A stretch of 64,000 nt of DNA from NCBI RefSeq assembly GCF_030704305.1, contig NZ_CP131935.1, positions 1,612,001 through 1,676,000 of the forward strand. Direction: 5' to 3'. Made by a program: the position numbers and the translations under genes. The DNA is from Massilia sp. R2A-15 (GTDB lineage Bacteria > Pseudomonadota > Gammaproteobacteria > Burkholderiales > Burkholderiaceae_D). Below, one piece after another: positions 43,643 to 53,237 of the stretch (positions are counted from its first letter, which is position 1; each line of letters opens with the position of its first letter). The notes under the pieces are model-generated. The model made no database searches and was not told the DNA's origin. It worked only from the letters and a program-made list of their open reading frames with translations.

Positions 43643-43729
43643 TGGTGCCCGGGACCGGAATCGAACCGGTACGCCATTTCTGACACGAGATTTTAAGTCT
43701 CGGGTGTCTACCAGTTTCACCACCCGGGC
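43643..43729 (-). tRNA. tRNA-Leu (UAA)
   Basis: On the minus strand the acceptor stem GCCCGGG (from 43729) pairs with CCCGGGC, with encoded CCA at 43643-43645. Anticodon stem GAGAC / loop with TAA / GTCTC-like arm reads ACTTAAAAT, and the T-arm GGTTCGATTCC is standard. The long variable arm (CGTGTCAGAAATGGCG) gives 87 nt, as expected for leucine. Confidence 0.95.
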
Positions 43730-43833
43730 AGCGGGCGAGATTTTAGCACATTGGCACCATGTCGGGCGAGGAAGCTGACGGCATAACGGCGTTGCGTTGA
43801 GCGAGAATCCTTTTCCACCGCATCGACCAGGAT

Positions 43834-43860
43834 GGGGTCAGGTCCGCGGGACCTGACCCC
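43834..43860. repeat. Family A palindrome, copy 4
   Basis: GGGGTCAGGTCC-GCG-GGACCTGACCCC: a perfect 12-bp inverted repeat with a 3-bp loop, in the gap between tRNA-Leu and the ParB-like gene. Confidence 0.95.
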
Positions 43861-44008
43861 GCCTTTGCATGCCGCAGCGTGCTGCCCCTGCCGCTGTGAA
43901 AACGCGGTGATCAAGACGTCAACGATTAGCTTTGGCGACAACCTCGGATGGTGTAGCATTCTGGCGGCGCGCCGGCCGTCTGGCGCGCCCGAACTCCGAG
44001 GACAAGAA

Positions 44009-44794
44009 TTGAACATCACTATCAACGAAGAACTGCGTTCGTTTATCGATCCGCTCACCGCCAATGAACATGCCGCGCTCGAACGCAGCCTGCTGGCCGA
44101 AGGATGCCGCGATGCGCTGGTGCTGTGGGGCGATGTGCTGATCGACGGTCATAACCGCTACGATATCTGCACCCGCCACGGCATCGAGTTCCGCACCGTG
44201 CAGAACACGAACTTCAACTCGATCGACGACGTCATGCTCTGGGTGATCGATAACCACCTGGCGCGGCGCAGCGTGTCGGACTACCAGCGCGGCGTGCTGG
44301 CCCTGCGCAAGAAGGATATCGTCACCGCCCGCGTCGCCCAGCGCGCCGCCGAGCCGGAAGCGAAGGCCGCGCCCGAAGCGGAAAAGAAGGTGCCTGAATC
44401 GCCGCCATGGAACACGCGCGAGGACGTGGCGAAGGCCGCCCGCGTGTCGAGCAACACGATCAGCCAGATCGAGCGGATCCAGAAGGCTGCCACGCCGCAG
44501 TTGGTGGAAGCCGTGCGCTCCGGGACCATTTCGATCAATGCAGCCGCCAACGTCGCCTCGCTGCCGGAATCGGTGCAGATCGCCGCGGTCGCGGGCGGGC
44601 GCAAGGAACTGCAGCAGGCCGCACGCCAGGTGCGCGAACAGAAGGCCGCCGCGCGTCCGCCGAAGGAGTCGGCGCAGGACGAAGCCGGCGAGCTGCGCGC
44701 CCAAGTGGCCGCGCTGCGCCAGAAGGTCGATACGCTCACGCAGGAAAACGCCGAACTCCGCGAAAAGCTGGGACTCCCGGCGGCCGACCAATAA
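44009..44794 (+). CDS. ParB-like protein, solitary
   Basis: A 261-residue DNA-binding-type protein. The N-terminus (about 1-75) resembles a ParB/Srx fold: INEELRSFIDPLTANEHAAL, then GDVLIDGHNRYDIC, in which DGHNR corresponds to the nucleotide-binding GxHR motif of ParB. A helix-turn-helix (about 135-160, EDVAKAARVSSNTISQIERI) and a C-terminal leucine-zipper-like coil follow. GAGGA six bases before TTG 44009 makes TTG the start; there is no ATG in range. No parA is adjacent. It may be a phage- or plasmid-derived regulator; ParB-CTPase activity is inference. Confidence 0.75.
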   Translation: MNITINEELRSFIDPLTANEHAALERSLLAEGCRDALVLWGDVLIDGHNRYDICTRHGIEFRTVQNTNFNSIDDVMLWVIDNHLARRSVSDYQRGVLALRKKDIVTARVAQRAAEPEAKAAPEAEKKVPESPPWNTREDVAKAARVSSNTISQIERIQKAATPQLVEAVRSGTISINAAANVASLPESVQIAAVAGGRKELQQAARQVREQKAAARPPKESAQDEAGELRAQVAALRQKVDTLTQENAELREKLGLPAADQ

Positions 44795-44821
44795 CAATAA
44801 CCTTCACATGGATCTCGTCCG

Positions 44822-47035
44822 ATGACGTCACCACGTTTCGTCTGGAGTGCGCTGCTTGGCGGCGCTTGCCTGTTCACCCAACTGCCTGCGGAGGCGGTCT
44901 GGTTTCCGCCGGCGGCGACGCGCGTCTCATCTGAACAGGCGCGCTGGCAGGCCACCGCAAAGCGCGTGACGATCATGCGCGACAAATGGGGCATCCCCCA
45001 CGTATTCGGCAAGACCGACGCCGACGCGGTGTTCGGCCTGCTGTACGCGCAGGCCGAGGACGATTTCAACCGGGTCGAACTCAATTACATCAACGCGCTC
45101 GGGCGCCTGGCCGAAGTCGAAGGTGAGGCCGAAATCTGGCGCGACCTGCGAATGAAGATGTTCATCACGCCGCAGGACATGCAGGCCAAGTACGCGGCCA
45201 GCCCCGCGTGGCTGAAGCAGCTGATGGTGGCGTTCGCCGATGGCTTGAACTTTTACCTGCACACGCATCCGGGAGTGAAGCCGAAGCTGCTGACGCATTT
45301 CGAGCCGTGGATGGCGCTGGCATTCAGCGAAGGCAGCATCGGCGGCGACATCGAGTCGATCGACCTGAAGAAGCTCGAGCAGATGTACGGCAAGCCGGCG
45401 CAGGCCGCGCTGGCCGACGCCGGCACCGGCTTCGATCCGGAGCCGCGCGGCTCGAACGGCTTTGCGATCGCACCGTCACGCAGTGCCTCCGGCCACGCGC
45501 TGTTGCTGATCAATCCGCACACCTCGTTCTACTTCCGGCCCGAAGTCCACATGGTCAGCGAGCAGGGGCTGAACGCCTACGGCGCGGTGACCTGGGGCCA
45601 GTTCTTCGTCTACCAGGGCTTCAACGAGCGGGCAGGGTGGATGCATACCTCCGGCGGAGGCGACGTCATCGACGAGTACCTCGAAACGATCACGGAAAAG
45701 GACGGCAAATTCTTCTACCGGTACGGCGGAGAACAGCGCCAGGTGCGGGCGGTGCCGATCACGCTGCCTTACAAGACCGCCGGCGGCATGGCCAGCAAGA
45801 CCGTCACCGCGTACTTCACCCATCACGGTCCGGTGGTGCGCGAGGCCGGCGGCAAATGGGTTGCTGTCCGACTGATGGATGAGCCGCTCAAGGCGCTGAC
45901 CCAGTCGTACACGCGCACCAAGGCGAAAAACTACGGCGCGTTCTACAAGTCGATGGAGCTGCGCACCAATTCGTCGAACAATACCGTGTACGCGGACGCG
46001 GACGGTACCATCGCCTACTTCCACGGCAATTTCGTGCCGCGCCGCGATCCATCCTTCGACTGGAAGCACCCGGTCGACGGCAGCAATCCGGCCACCGAGT
46101 GGAAGGGCCTGCACGACATCAAGGAGACCATCACGCTGCACAACCCGGCCAGCGGCTACATCCTCAACACCAATAATTGGCCGTTCGCGTCGTCCGGCGC
46201 CAGCAGCCCTCGCGTGCAGGACTATCCGGCGTATATGTGGTCGCTGCCGGAAAACGCGCGCGGCCTGCATGCGGTGAAGGTGCTGAAAGACCAAAGCGGC
46301 TTCACGCTCGACAGCCTGATCGCCACCGCCTACGACAGCTACCTGACCGCGTTCGAGCCGCTGGTGCCGGCCGTGGTCAAGGACTGGGAAGCGCTGGACT
46401 CCAACGATCCGTTGAAGGCGCAACTGGCGGCGCAGGTTGCGGCCCTGCGCGGCTGGGACCTGCGCTTTTCGACGGCGTCGGTGCCGACCTCGCTCGCGGT
46501 GTACTGGGGCCAGCAGATGGTTGCCGCCGCGTCGGCCGCGGCGAAGGCGAAGGAAGTGCCGGTGGCCGATTACATCACCACCGACATCGGCGCGCAGGAC
46601 CGCCTGCAGGCACTGGCGCGAGCATCGGCCAAGCTGGAGGCGGATTTCGGATCGTGGCAGACGCCGTGGGGCGAGATCAATCGCTTCCAGCGCATCAGCG
46701 GCGACATCGACCAGCAGTACGACGACAGCAAGCCAAGCTGGCCGGTGGCGTTCACGTCGGCGACCTGGGGTTCGCTGGCGTCGTTCGGCATGGTGGCGAA
46801 GCAGAAGACGAAGCGGATCTACGGCGACCGCGGCAACAGCTTCGTGGCCGTGGTCGAATTCGGCCCGCGGCTGCGCGCGAAGAGCATCCTGGCCGGCGGC
46901 GAAAGCGCCAATCCGGCGTCGAAGCATTTCAGCGACCAGGCCGAAATGTACAGCAAGGGCCAGTTCAAGGATGTGCTTTTCTATAAGAGCGACATCGAAA
47001 AGGCGCTCGAAAGGAAGTATCACCCGGGCCAATAG
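44822..47035 (+). CDS. Penicillin acylase family (S45) amidase
   Basis: A 737-residue secreted Ntn-hydrolase. Signal peptide 1-25 (ending AEA-VW), alpha chain to about 210, then the autoprocessing site PRGSNGFAI where the serine would become the N-terminus of the beta chain. Beta-chain elements HTSFYFRPEVH and ELRTNSSNNTVYAD fit. Members cleave penicillins, N-acyl-homoserine lactones (quorum quenching) or other acyl amides; the substrate is not set by sequence here. ATG 44822 is 27 bp after the ParB-like gene. Confidence 0.85.
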   Translation: MTSPRFVWSALLGGACLFTQLPAEAVWFPPAATRVSSEQARWQATAKRVTIMRDKWGIPHVFGKTDADAVFGLLYAQAEDDFNRVELNYINALGRLAEVEGEAEIWRDLRMKMFITPQDMQAKYAASPAWLKQLMVAFADGLNFYLHTHPGVKPKLLTHFEPWMALAFSEGSIGGDIESIDLKKLEQMYGKPAQAALADAGTGFDPEPRGSNGFAIAPSRSASGHALLLINPHTSFYFRPEVHMVSEQGLNAYGAVTWGQFFVYQGFNERAGWMHTSGGGDVIDEYLETITEKDGKFFYRYGGEQRQVRAVPITLPYKTAGGMASKTVTAYFTHHGPVVREAGGKWVAVRLMDEPLKALTQSYTRTKAKNYGAFYKSMELRTNSSNNTVYADADGTIAYFHGNFVPRRDPSFDWKHPVDGSNPATEWKGLHDIKETITLHNPASGYILNTNNWPFASSGASSPRVQDYPAYMWSLPENARGLHAVKVLKDQSGFTLDSLIATAYDSYLTAFEPLVPAVVKDWEALDSNDPLKAQLAAQVAALRGWDLRFSTASVPTSLAVYWGQQMVAAASAAAKAKEVPVADYITTDIGAQDRLQALARASAKLEADFGSWQTPWGEINRFQRISGDIDQQYDDSKPSWPVAFTSATWGSLASFGMVAKQKTKRIYGDRGNSFVAVVEFGPRLRAKSILAGGESANPASKHFSDQAEMYSKGQFKDVLFYKSDIEKALERKYHPGQ

Positions 47036-47061
47036 TTCGTTCGGGCCGCGGCCCAAGGGCT

Positions 47062-47101
47062 GGGGTCAGGTCCGGCGGAACGACGGGGACGCCGAGTCCC
47101 C
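47062..47101. repeat. Family A compound repeat, copy 5
   Basis: GGGGTCAGGTCCGGCGGA, ACGAC, then GGGGACGCCGAGTCCCC: the reverse orientation of the compound form seen at 22463. It follows the acylase stop by 26 bp. Confidence 0.85.
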
Positions 47102-47195
47102 GGGGTTGTCGCCGCCGCGGGCAACTCGTTATCGCGGCCCCGATCCATAACATCGGACAGCCATGGTTTGCTCCATTTCCAGGGCGCCGCTTTGC

Positions 47196-47201
47196 TATAA
47201 T
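47196..47201 (+). promoter_or_regulatory. Candidate -10 box of tdk
   Basis: A perfect TATAAT lies 29 bp ahead of GTG 47231. A convincing -35 at 16-18 bp is missing. Confidence 0.45.
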
Positions 47202-47230
47202 CCCGCATCCAACAGGGCACGAGGCAGGCA

Positions 47231-47779
47231 GTGGCAAAACTCTATTTCAGGTATTCGGCGATGAACGCCGGCAAATCGACCGCCATGCTGCAAGTGGCGC
47301 ACAACTACGAAGAGCAGGGGCAGCAGGTCAAGCTGTACACCGCCGCCATCGACAGCCGCTACGGCGTGGGACGCGTCACCTCCCGCCTGGGCCCGCAGCG
47401 CGAGGTCGACATCTTCGAGCCCGATACCGATTTCCTGGCCGAGGCGCCGACGGTGGCCTGCGTGCTGATCGACGAAGCCCAGTTCCTGTCCACCGCCCAG
47501 GTGCAGCAGCTGCACCAGCTGGCGCAGGTGCGCGGCGTGCCGGTCATCTGCTACGGATTGCGTAGCGACTTCCGCGGCGACCCGTTCCCCGGCTCGGCCT
47601 ACCTGCTGGCGCTGGCCGACGACATCGAAGAGCTGAAGAACATCTGCACCTGCGGGAAAAAAGCGACCATGAACGTGCGCGTGGACGAGCAGGGCAGCCG
47701 CATCCGCGAAGGCGAGCAGGTCAGCATCGGCGGCAACGAGAGCTACCGCCAGGCCTGCGGCCGCTGCTTCTACGCCTGA
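47231..47779 (+). CDS. tdk: Thymidine kinase
   Basis: A 182-residue type II thymidine kinase that makes dTMP from salvaged thymidine with ATP. P-loop AMNAGKST at 10-17, Walker-B-like VLIDEAQFL, the thymidine-binding loop, and a zinc ribbon of CTCGKK and CGRCFYA. GTG 47231 is the start; there is no in-frame ATG nearby. Length fits the bacterial family (180-205). Confidence 0.95.
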   Translation: MAKLYFRYSAMNAGKSTAMLQVAHNYEEQGQQVKLYTAAIDSRYGVGRVTSRLGPQREVDIFEPDTDFLAEAPTVACVLIDEAQFLSTAQVQQLHQLAQVRGVPVICYGLRSDFRGDPFPGSAYLLALADDIEELKNICTCGKKATMNVRVDEQGSRIREGEQVSIGGNESYRQACGRCFYA

Positions 47780-47802
47780 GCGGCGTGCGCGCCGGCTGAC
47801 CG

Positions 47803-48366
47803 ATGAGCTTTGTCGCCAGCTGCCGCGCGCTCGCGCCCGCGTTCCTGTGCCAGCACACCGATGTGCTGCTGTACCTGGCGCCGACGGCCGCGCTGGCCCT
47901 GCTGATCCGCATCCTGGCCGGCTCGCACCCGTTTTTCTTCCTGTTTACCGTCGCCGGCACCATTTGCCACGAACTGGCGCACTACCTGGTCGGCCTGGTG
48001 ACGGGCGCCCGTCCGACCTCGCTCACCATCATCCCGCGCCGTGTCAAGACCGGCCACTGGGAGCTCGGCTCCGTCACGCTGACCCGGGTGCGCTGGTACA
48101 ACGCCGCGCCGGCCGCGCTGGCGCCTTTCCTGATCATTACCATTCCATTCCTTGTGGCGCGCTGGCGCACCGCGCCGGGCTGGCATTTCCAGCCGCTCGA
48201 CCTGCTGCTGGCGTTCGCGCTGGCGCCGCAGTTCCTGTCGTTCTGGCCATCGCCGGTGGACTGGCGCATCGCTTGGCGCTCCTGGCCTTATCTGTTGATC
48301 ATCGCTGCCGGCGCGGCGCTGTTGGCGCATTACCATCCCGGCCTGTATCCATTTGTAAAAGCGTGA
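47803..48366 (+). CDS. Membrane M50-like HExxH protein
   Basis: A 187-residue protein with about five membrane spans. ICHELAHYLVG is an HExxH zinc site inside a hydrophobic helix, as in site-2 protease (M50) relatives, and FQPLDLLLAFALAPQFLSFWPSPVDW near the C-terminus may carry the third ligand. Short M50B-like proteins of this type have unknown substrates. ATG 47803 is 23 bp after the tdk stop, so they probably share a transcript. Confidence 0.7.
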   Translation: MSFVASCRALAPAFLCQHTDVLLYLAPTAALALLIRILAGSHPFFFLFTVAGTICHELAHYLVGLVTGARPTSLTIIPRRVKTGHWELGSVTLTRVRWYNAAPAALAPFLIITIPFLVARWRTAPGWHFQPLDLLLAFALAPQFLSFWPSPVDWRIAWRSWPYLLIIAAGAALLAHYHPGLYPFVKA

Positions 48367-48525
48367 CCGCCCACGTCTGACGCCCCGTAAGCTGCCAGTG
48401 AAAATCACTCAAGCTGGCTCTGCGCTGGGCCGGTATCCTGTTAGAATCGTTCAGATTGGCCGTTTTGCGCAATTCAACGCCCGGACCGCCCGCTTTACAC
48501 AGTATCCCGCACGGAGAGACCAAGA

Positions 48526-50766
48526 ATGAAGAAGCAGATTTTCATCGTTGCAATGGCGTTCGCCATGTCCGCCCCTCTCGCCCTGGCTCAGCCCGAGAAA
48601 ATCGGCACGACCCAGCTCAAGCCGGAAGCGGCCCAGGCCCAGGCCGCGCTGTGGGCGTCGAAATTCCTCGCGCGCTACCACTACAAGGCCATGCCGCTCG
48701 ACGACGCGTTGTCGGAAAAGATCTTCGACCGCTACTTCAAGACACTTGACGGCGAGAAACTGTATTTCTTGCAAAGCGATGTGGACCAGTTCGATGTCGT
48801 TCGCACAAAACTCGACGACGCGATCAACAACGAAAACCTGACCCTGCCGTTCACGATCTACAACCTGTACCAGCAGCGCTTCAACCAGCGCATGGCGTAC
48901 GCGCGTGAACTGCTCAAGGGCAAATTCGACTTCACCTCCGACGAGACCTTCCAGCTCGACCGCGAAAAGGCGGCCTGGCCGAAGAACGACGACGAGGCGC
49001 GCGACCTGTGGCGCCGCCGCGTGAAGAACGACTGGCTGCGCCTGAAACTGGCCGGCAAGGACGACAAGTCGATCCGCGAAACGCTCGACAAGCGCTACGA
49101 GAACTACGTCACGCGCATGCGCAAGCTGAACAACGAAGACGTGTTCCAGATGTTCATGAACGCGTACGCCACCGCGATCGAGCCGCACACCAACTACCTC
49201 GGCCCGCGCTCGGCGGAAAACTTCGACATCGCGATGCGCCTGTCGCTGGAGGGCATCGGCGCCGTGCTGCAGACGCGCGACGAATACACCATCATCCGCG
49301 AGATCGTGCCGGGCAGCCCGGCCGCGCTGTCGAACAAGCTGAAGGTCGGCGACCGCATCGTCGGCGTGGCGCAGGGCGATTCGGGCCCGTTCACCGACGT
49401 GCTGGGCTGGCGCATCGACGACGTCGTGCAGCTGGTTCGCGGCACCAAGGATTCGACCGTGCGCCTCGACGTGCTGCCGGGCGAGACTGGCACCGACGGC
49501 AAGCACACTACCGTGGCGCTGGTGCGCAAGAAGATCAGCATGGAAGAGCAGTCGGCCAAGAAGTCGATCATCGAAGTGCGCGACGGCGGCGTCAAGCGCC
49601 GCGTCGGCGTCATTTCGCTGCCGACCTTCTACCAGGACTTCGAAGCGCGCCGCAAGGGCGACAAGGACTTCAAGAGCGCCACGCGCGACGTCGCCCGCAT
49701 CCTCGGCGAGCTGAAAAAGGACAAGGTCGACAACGTGCTGATCGACCTGCGCAACAACGGCGGCGGCTCGCTGGTCGAGGCGGTCGAACTGACCGGCCTG
49801 TTCATCGACAAGGGCCCGGTGGTGCAGCAGCGTACCGCGGATGGGCGCGTCGATGTCGAGAGCGACACCGTGCCAGGCCTGGCGTGGGACGGCCCGGTGG
49901 GCGTGCTGATCAACCGTGGTTCGGCGTCAGCGTCGGAGATCTTCGCCGCGGCGATCCAGGATTACGGCCGTGGCCTGATTATCGGTGAGCCGAGCTTCGG
50001 CAAGGGCACCGTGCAGTCGCTGGTCAACCTCGACCGCTTCGCGCCGAGCGACAAGGTGCACTACGGCGAGTTGAAGATGACGGTGGCCCAGTTCTTCCGC
50101 ATCAACGGCGGCACCACGCAGCTGCGCGGCGTCACCCCGGACATCAAGTTCCCGGTCACGGGCGACAACGACAGCTTCGGCGAGTCCACCTACGACAACG
50201 CCTTGCCATGGGTGGCGATCAAGCCTGCCAGCTACGTGCCGTCGGGCGACCTGAAGGAACTGATCGCGCCGCTGCAGAAGCGCCACGATACGCGCATCGC
50301 CAAGGACAAGGACTTCCAGTACCTGCAGGAAGACATCAACGAGTTCCGCCGCATCCGCAAGGAAAACGCGATCTCGCTGAACGAGGCCGTGCGCCGCAAG
50401 GAGCGCGATGCCCAGGAAGCCCGCGCCAAGTTGCGTGAAGCGCGCCTGGCGGCGCAGGCGCCGCTGGACGAAGCTGCCGCCGGCCCGGAAAGCAAGGAAG
50501 CGCGCGGCAAGGTGCCGGCGCCGGTCAAGCCGGTCAAGGCGCTTGCGCTGAAAGGCTCGCCGCGCCAGGACGACGGCCTGCAGGCCGACGAGCGCAACCT
50601 CGCGGCCGAACTGGCGGCGGAGAAGGCCTTCAAGAACGCCAAGGACGTGATTCTGCAGGAAGCTGCGCACGTGCTGGCCGACGAAGCGGCGATGCTCAAG
50701 ACCGACACGCGCATGGCCTCGCGCGTGATGCCGTACCGCGCGCCGACCAAGGACGCCGGCAACTGA
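48526..50766 (+). CDS. prc: Carboxy-terminal processing protease
   Basis: A 746-residue periplasmic Prc/Tsp protease that trims or degrades proteins from the C-terminus, including cell-wall enzymes in other bacteria. Signal peptide 1-21 (ending ALA), N-terminal helical domain, PDZ about 240-330, S41 catalytic core with S468 (in GSASASEIF) and K493 (in SFGKGTVQ), and a long charged C-terminal DUF3340-type region from about 560. GGAGAG precedes ATG 48526. A terminator follows at 50824. It appears full length for the proteobacterial form (about 680-750). Confidence 0.95.
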   Translation: MKKQIFIVAMAFAMSAPLALAQPEKIGTTQLKPEAAQAQAALWASKFLARYHYKAMPLDDALSEKIFDRYFKTLDGEKLYFLQSDVDQFDVVRTKLDDAINNENLTLPFTIYNLYQQRFNQRMAYARELLKGKFDFTSDETFQLDREKAAWPKNDDEARDLWRRRVKNDWLRLKLAGKDDKSIRETLDKRYENYVTRMRKLNNEDVFQMFMNAYATAIEPHTNYLGPRSAENFDIAMRLSLEGIGAVLQTRDEYTIIREIVPGSPAALSNKLKVGDRIVGVAQGDSGPFTDVLGWRIDDVVQLVRGTKDSTVRLDVLPGETGTDGKHTTVALVRKKISMEEQSAKKSIIEVRDGGVKRRVGVISLPTFYQDFEARRKGDKDFKSATRDVARILGELKKDKVDNVLIDLRNNGGGSLVEAVELTGLFIDKGPVVQQRTADGRVDVESDTVPGLAWDGPVGVLINRGSASASEIFAAAIQDYGRGLIIGEPSFGKGTVQSLVNLDRFAPSDKVHYGELKMTVAQFFRINGGTTQLRGVTPDIKFPVTGDNDSFGESTYDNALPWVAIKPASYVPSGDLKELIAPLQKRHDTRIAKDKDFQYLQEDINEFRRIRKENAISLNEAVRRKERDAQEARAKLREARLAAQAPLDEAAAGPESKEARGKVPAPVKPVKALALKGSPRQDDGLQADERNLAAELAAEKAFKNAKDVILQEAAHVLADEAAMLKTDTRMASRVMPYRAPTKDAGN

Positions 50767-50775
50767 TGCGAACAT

Positions 50776-50802
50776 GGGGTCAGGTCCGCCGGACCTGACC
50801 CC
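50776..50802. repeat. Family A palindrome, copy 6
   Basis: GGGGTCAGGTCC-GCC-GGACCTGACCCC: a perfect 12-bp inverted repeat, 9 bp after the prc stop and 22 bp before the terminator at 50824. Confidence 0.95.
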
Positions 50803-50823
50803 GGTTTTGCACGCTGCAGAATG

Positions 50824-50846
50824 AACCGCCTCCGGCGGTTTTTTTT
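50824..50846 (+). terminator. Intrinsic terminator of prc
   Basis: AACCGCC-TCC-GGCGGTT followed by a continuous T run: short stem with classic U tail, just beyond the family A repeat. Confidence 0.85.
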
Positions 50847-50905
50847 CGGGTAGAATCTTCCTGAACGATCGTGCTTTTTTAGGCGGCGCATAACAAGGAG
50901 ACTGC

Positions 50906-52093
50906 ATGGACCTGAATTACACCGCCGAAGACCTGGCGTTCCGCGACACCGCGCGCGCCTTCCTCGACGCCAACCTGCCGGCCGACCTGCAGCAGAAAGT
51001 GCGCAAGCACCTGCGCCTGGCCAAGGACGACTACGTGCGCTGGCACCGCATCCTGGCGAAGCAGGGCTGGGTAGCGCCGGGCTGGCCGGTGGAATTCGGC
51101 GGCCCCGGATGGACGCCGGTGCAGCGCCACATCTGGGAAGAAGAATGCGCGCGCGCCGGCACGCCGCCGATCCTGCCGTTCGGCGTGAACATGGTCGCGC
51201 CGGTCATCATCGCCTTCGGCAGCCCGGAACAGAAAGCCCACTTCCTGCCGCGCATCCTGTCCTGCGAGGACTGGTGGTGCCAGGGCTACTCCGAACCGGG
51301 CGCCGGCTCCGATCTCGCATCGCTCAAGACCACCGCGGTGCGCGACGGCGACCACTACATCGTCAACGGCCAGAAGACCTGGACCACGCTGGCGCAGCAC
51401 GCCGACATGATCTTCTGCCTGGTGCGCACCGACAGCGGCGTGAGCAAGCAGGAAGGCATCTCGTTCCTGCTGATCGACATGCACAGCCCAGGCATCACGG
51501 TGCGCCCCATCATCATGCTCGACGAAGACCACGAAGTGAACGAGGTGTTCTTCGATAACGTGCGCGTGCCGGTGGCAAACCTGGTCGGCCAGGAGAACAA
51601 GGGCTGGACCTACGCCAAGTACCTGCTGGGCCACGAGCGCACCGGCATCGCCGCGGTGGGCCGCTCCAAGCGCGAGCTTGCCTTCCTCAAGCGCTTCGCC
51701 GCGAAGCAGACGGTGAACGGCCAATCGCTGCTGTCCGACCCGCTGTTCGGCGCCAAGGTCGCCACGCTGGAGATCGAACTGATGGCGCTGGAGATGACGG
51801 TGCTGCGCGTGCTGGCGCAGGCGCACAAGGCGCCGGGTCCCGAGGCGTCGGTGCTGAAGGTGCGCGGCACCGAGATCCAGCAGATGCTGACCGAACTGAT
51901 GGTCGAAGCGGCCGGCCCGCTGGCGCTGCCGTTCGACCCGGCCTACCTCGAAGGCGAGCATGAACACAGCATCGCCGACGACGATGCCGCGCCGTTGGCC
52001 GCGCACTACTTCAACGTCCGCAAGACCTCGATCTACGGCGGCTCGAACGAAATTCAACGAAACATCATCACCCAGATGATCCTGGGCCTGTGA
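50906..52093 (+). CDS. Acyl-CoA dehydrogenase, large-subunit type
   Basis: A 395-residue FAD enzyme that introduces a double bond into an acyl-CoA. The ACAD signatures YSEPGAGSDLASL (about 130-142) and GSNEIQRNIITQMIL near the C-terminus are complete. It resembles the large subunit of two-subunit ACADs such as pimeloyl-CoA dehydrogenase PimC. AAGGAG precedes ATG 50906. The next gene, 10 bp on, encodes the matching small-subunit type, so a heteromer is likely. It heads the acyl-CoA operon. Confidence 0.85.
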   Translation: MDLNYTAEDLAFRDTARAFLDANLPADLQQKVRKHLRLAKDDYVRWHRILAKQGWVAPGWPVEFGGPGWTPVQRHIWEEECARAGTPPILPFGVNMVAPVIIAFGSPEQKAHFLPRILSCEDWWCQGYSEPGAGSDLASLKTTAVRDGDHYIVNGQKTWTTLAQHADMIFCLVRTDSGVSKQEGISFLLIDMHSPGITVRPIIMLDEDHEVNEVFFDNVRVPVANLVGQENKGWTYAKYLLGHERTGIAAVGRSKRELAFLKRFAAKQTVNGQSLLSDPLFGAKVATLEIELMALEMTVLRVLAQAHKAPGPEASVLKVRGTEIQQMLTELMVEAAGPLALPFDPAYLEGEHEHSIADDDAAPLAAHYFNVRKTSIYGGSNEIQRNIITQMILGL

Positions 52094-52103
52094 GGACCTG
52101 AGC

Positions 52104-53237
52104 ATGGATTTCAACTTCAAGGAAGAACAGCTGCAGTTCGCCGACGCGCTCAAACGCTGGGTGGCGAAGGATTACAGCTTCGAGGAACGCGCGAAGATCA
52201 TCGGCTCGGATGCCGGGGTATCGGACGCCGCCTGGGCGACGCTGGTCGAGCTGGGCATGACCGCCTTGCCGGTGCCGGAAGCGCAGGGCGGCTTTGCCGG
52301 CAGCGCGGTCGACATGTTCGTCGTGATGCAGGAACTGGGTCGCGGCCTGGTGGTCGAGCCTTACTTCGCGACCGTGATGGGCGCCGAATTCCTCAAGCTG
52401 GCCGGCGGCCACGAGGAGCTGCTCGAACAGGTTGCCGCGGGCGAACTGAAACTGGCGTGCGCGCTGGGCGAGCGCCAGTCGCGCCATGACCTGGCCGATA
52501 TCGCTACCACTGCGGCGCAGGATGGCGGCGCGTGGGCCATCAACGGAAGCAAGAGCGTCGTCGTGCATGGCGCGCAGGCGGGCCGCCTGATCGTCTCTGC
52601 GCGCAGCGGCGGCGGGCAGCGCGACCATGACGGCATTTCGCTGTTCGTGGTGCCGGCCGATGCGCCAGGCGTGACCGTCACCGGCTATCGCACGCTCGAT
52701 GGCCAGCGCGCCGCCGACATCGCCTTCGCCAATGTGCGCGCCGACGCGCTGCTGGGGCAAGCGGGCAAGGGCTGGGAGATCCTGGAAGCGGCGGCCGACT
52801 ATGGCGCCGGCCTGCTGTGCGCCGAAGCGCTCGGCGTGATGGAGGCGATCTTTGACGCGACCTTGGAATACCTGAAGACGCGCACCCAGTTCGGCGCGCC
52901 GATCGGCAAATTCCAGGCGCTCCAGCATCGGATGGCCGACATGTACATCCACCTCGAGCAGGCGCGATCGATGGCCTTGCTGGCGGCGGTCAAACTGTCG
53001 GCCGAGCCGGACGAACGGCGCCGCACGGTTGCCGCGGCCAAGTTCCGCGTCGGCCAGGCGATGAAGTTCATCGGCCAGCAGTCGGTGCAGCTGCACGGCG
53101 GCATGGGCGTGACCAACGAACTGCCGGCCGCGCACATGTTCAAGCGCCTGACCATGATCGAACTGACGCTTGGCGACTCCGACCACCACCTGAAGCGCTT
53201 CATGGCGCAGCCCGGGTTTGCGGAGGTCGCGGCATGA
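52104..53237 (+). CDS. Acyl-CoA dehydrogenase, small-subunit type
   Basis: A 377-residue ACAD-family protein, PimD-like. The opening [20 protein letters not shown] and [15 protein letters not shown] near 332-346 are typical. The EPG-type FAD motif is weak (a [12 protein letters not shown] region replaces it), as in many small subunits that rely on their partner for FAD or catalysis. It overlaps the MaoC gene by ATGA. It probably pairs with the protein encoded upstream. Confidence 0.85.
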   Translation: MDFNFKEEQLQFADALKRWVAKDYSFEERAKIIGSDAGVSDAAWATLVELGMTALPVPEAQGGFAGSAVDMFVVMQELGRGLVVEPYFATVMGAEFLKLAGGHEELLEQVAAGELKLACALGERQSRHDLADIATTAAQDGGAWAINGSKSVVVHGAQAGRLIVSARSGGGQRDHDGISLFVVPADAPGVTVTGYRTLDGQRAADIAFANVRADALLGQAGKGWEILEAAADYGAGLLCAEALGVMEAIFDATLEYLKTRTQFGAPIGKFQALQHRMADMYIHLEQARSMALLAAVKLSAEPDERRRTVAAAKFRVGQAMKFIGQQSVQLHGGMGVTNELPAAHMFKRLTMIELTLGDSDHHLKRFMAQPGFAEVAA

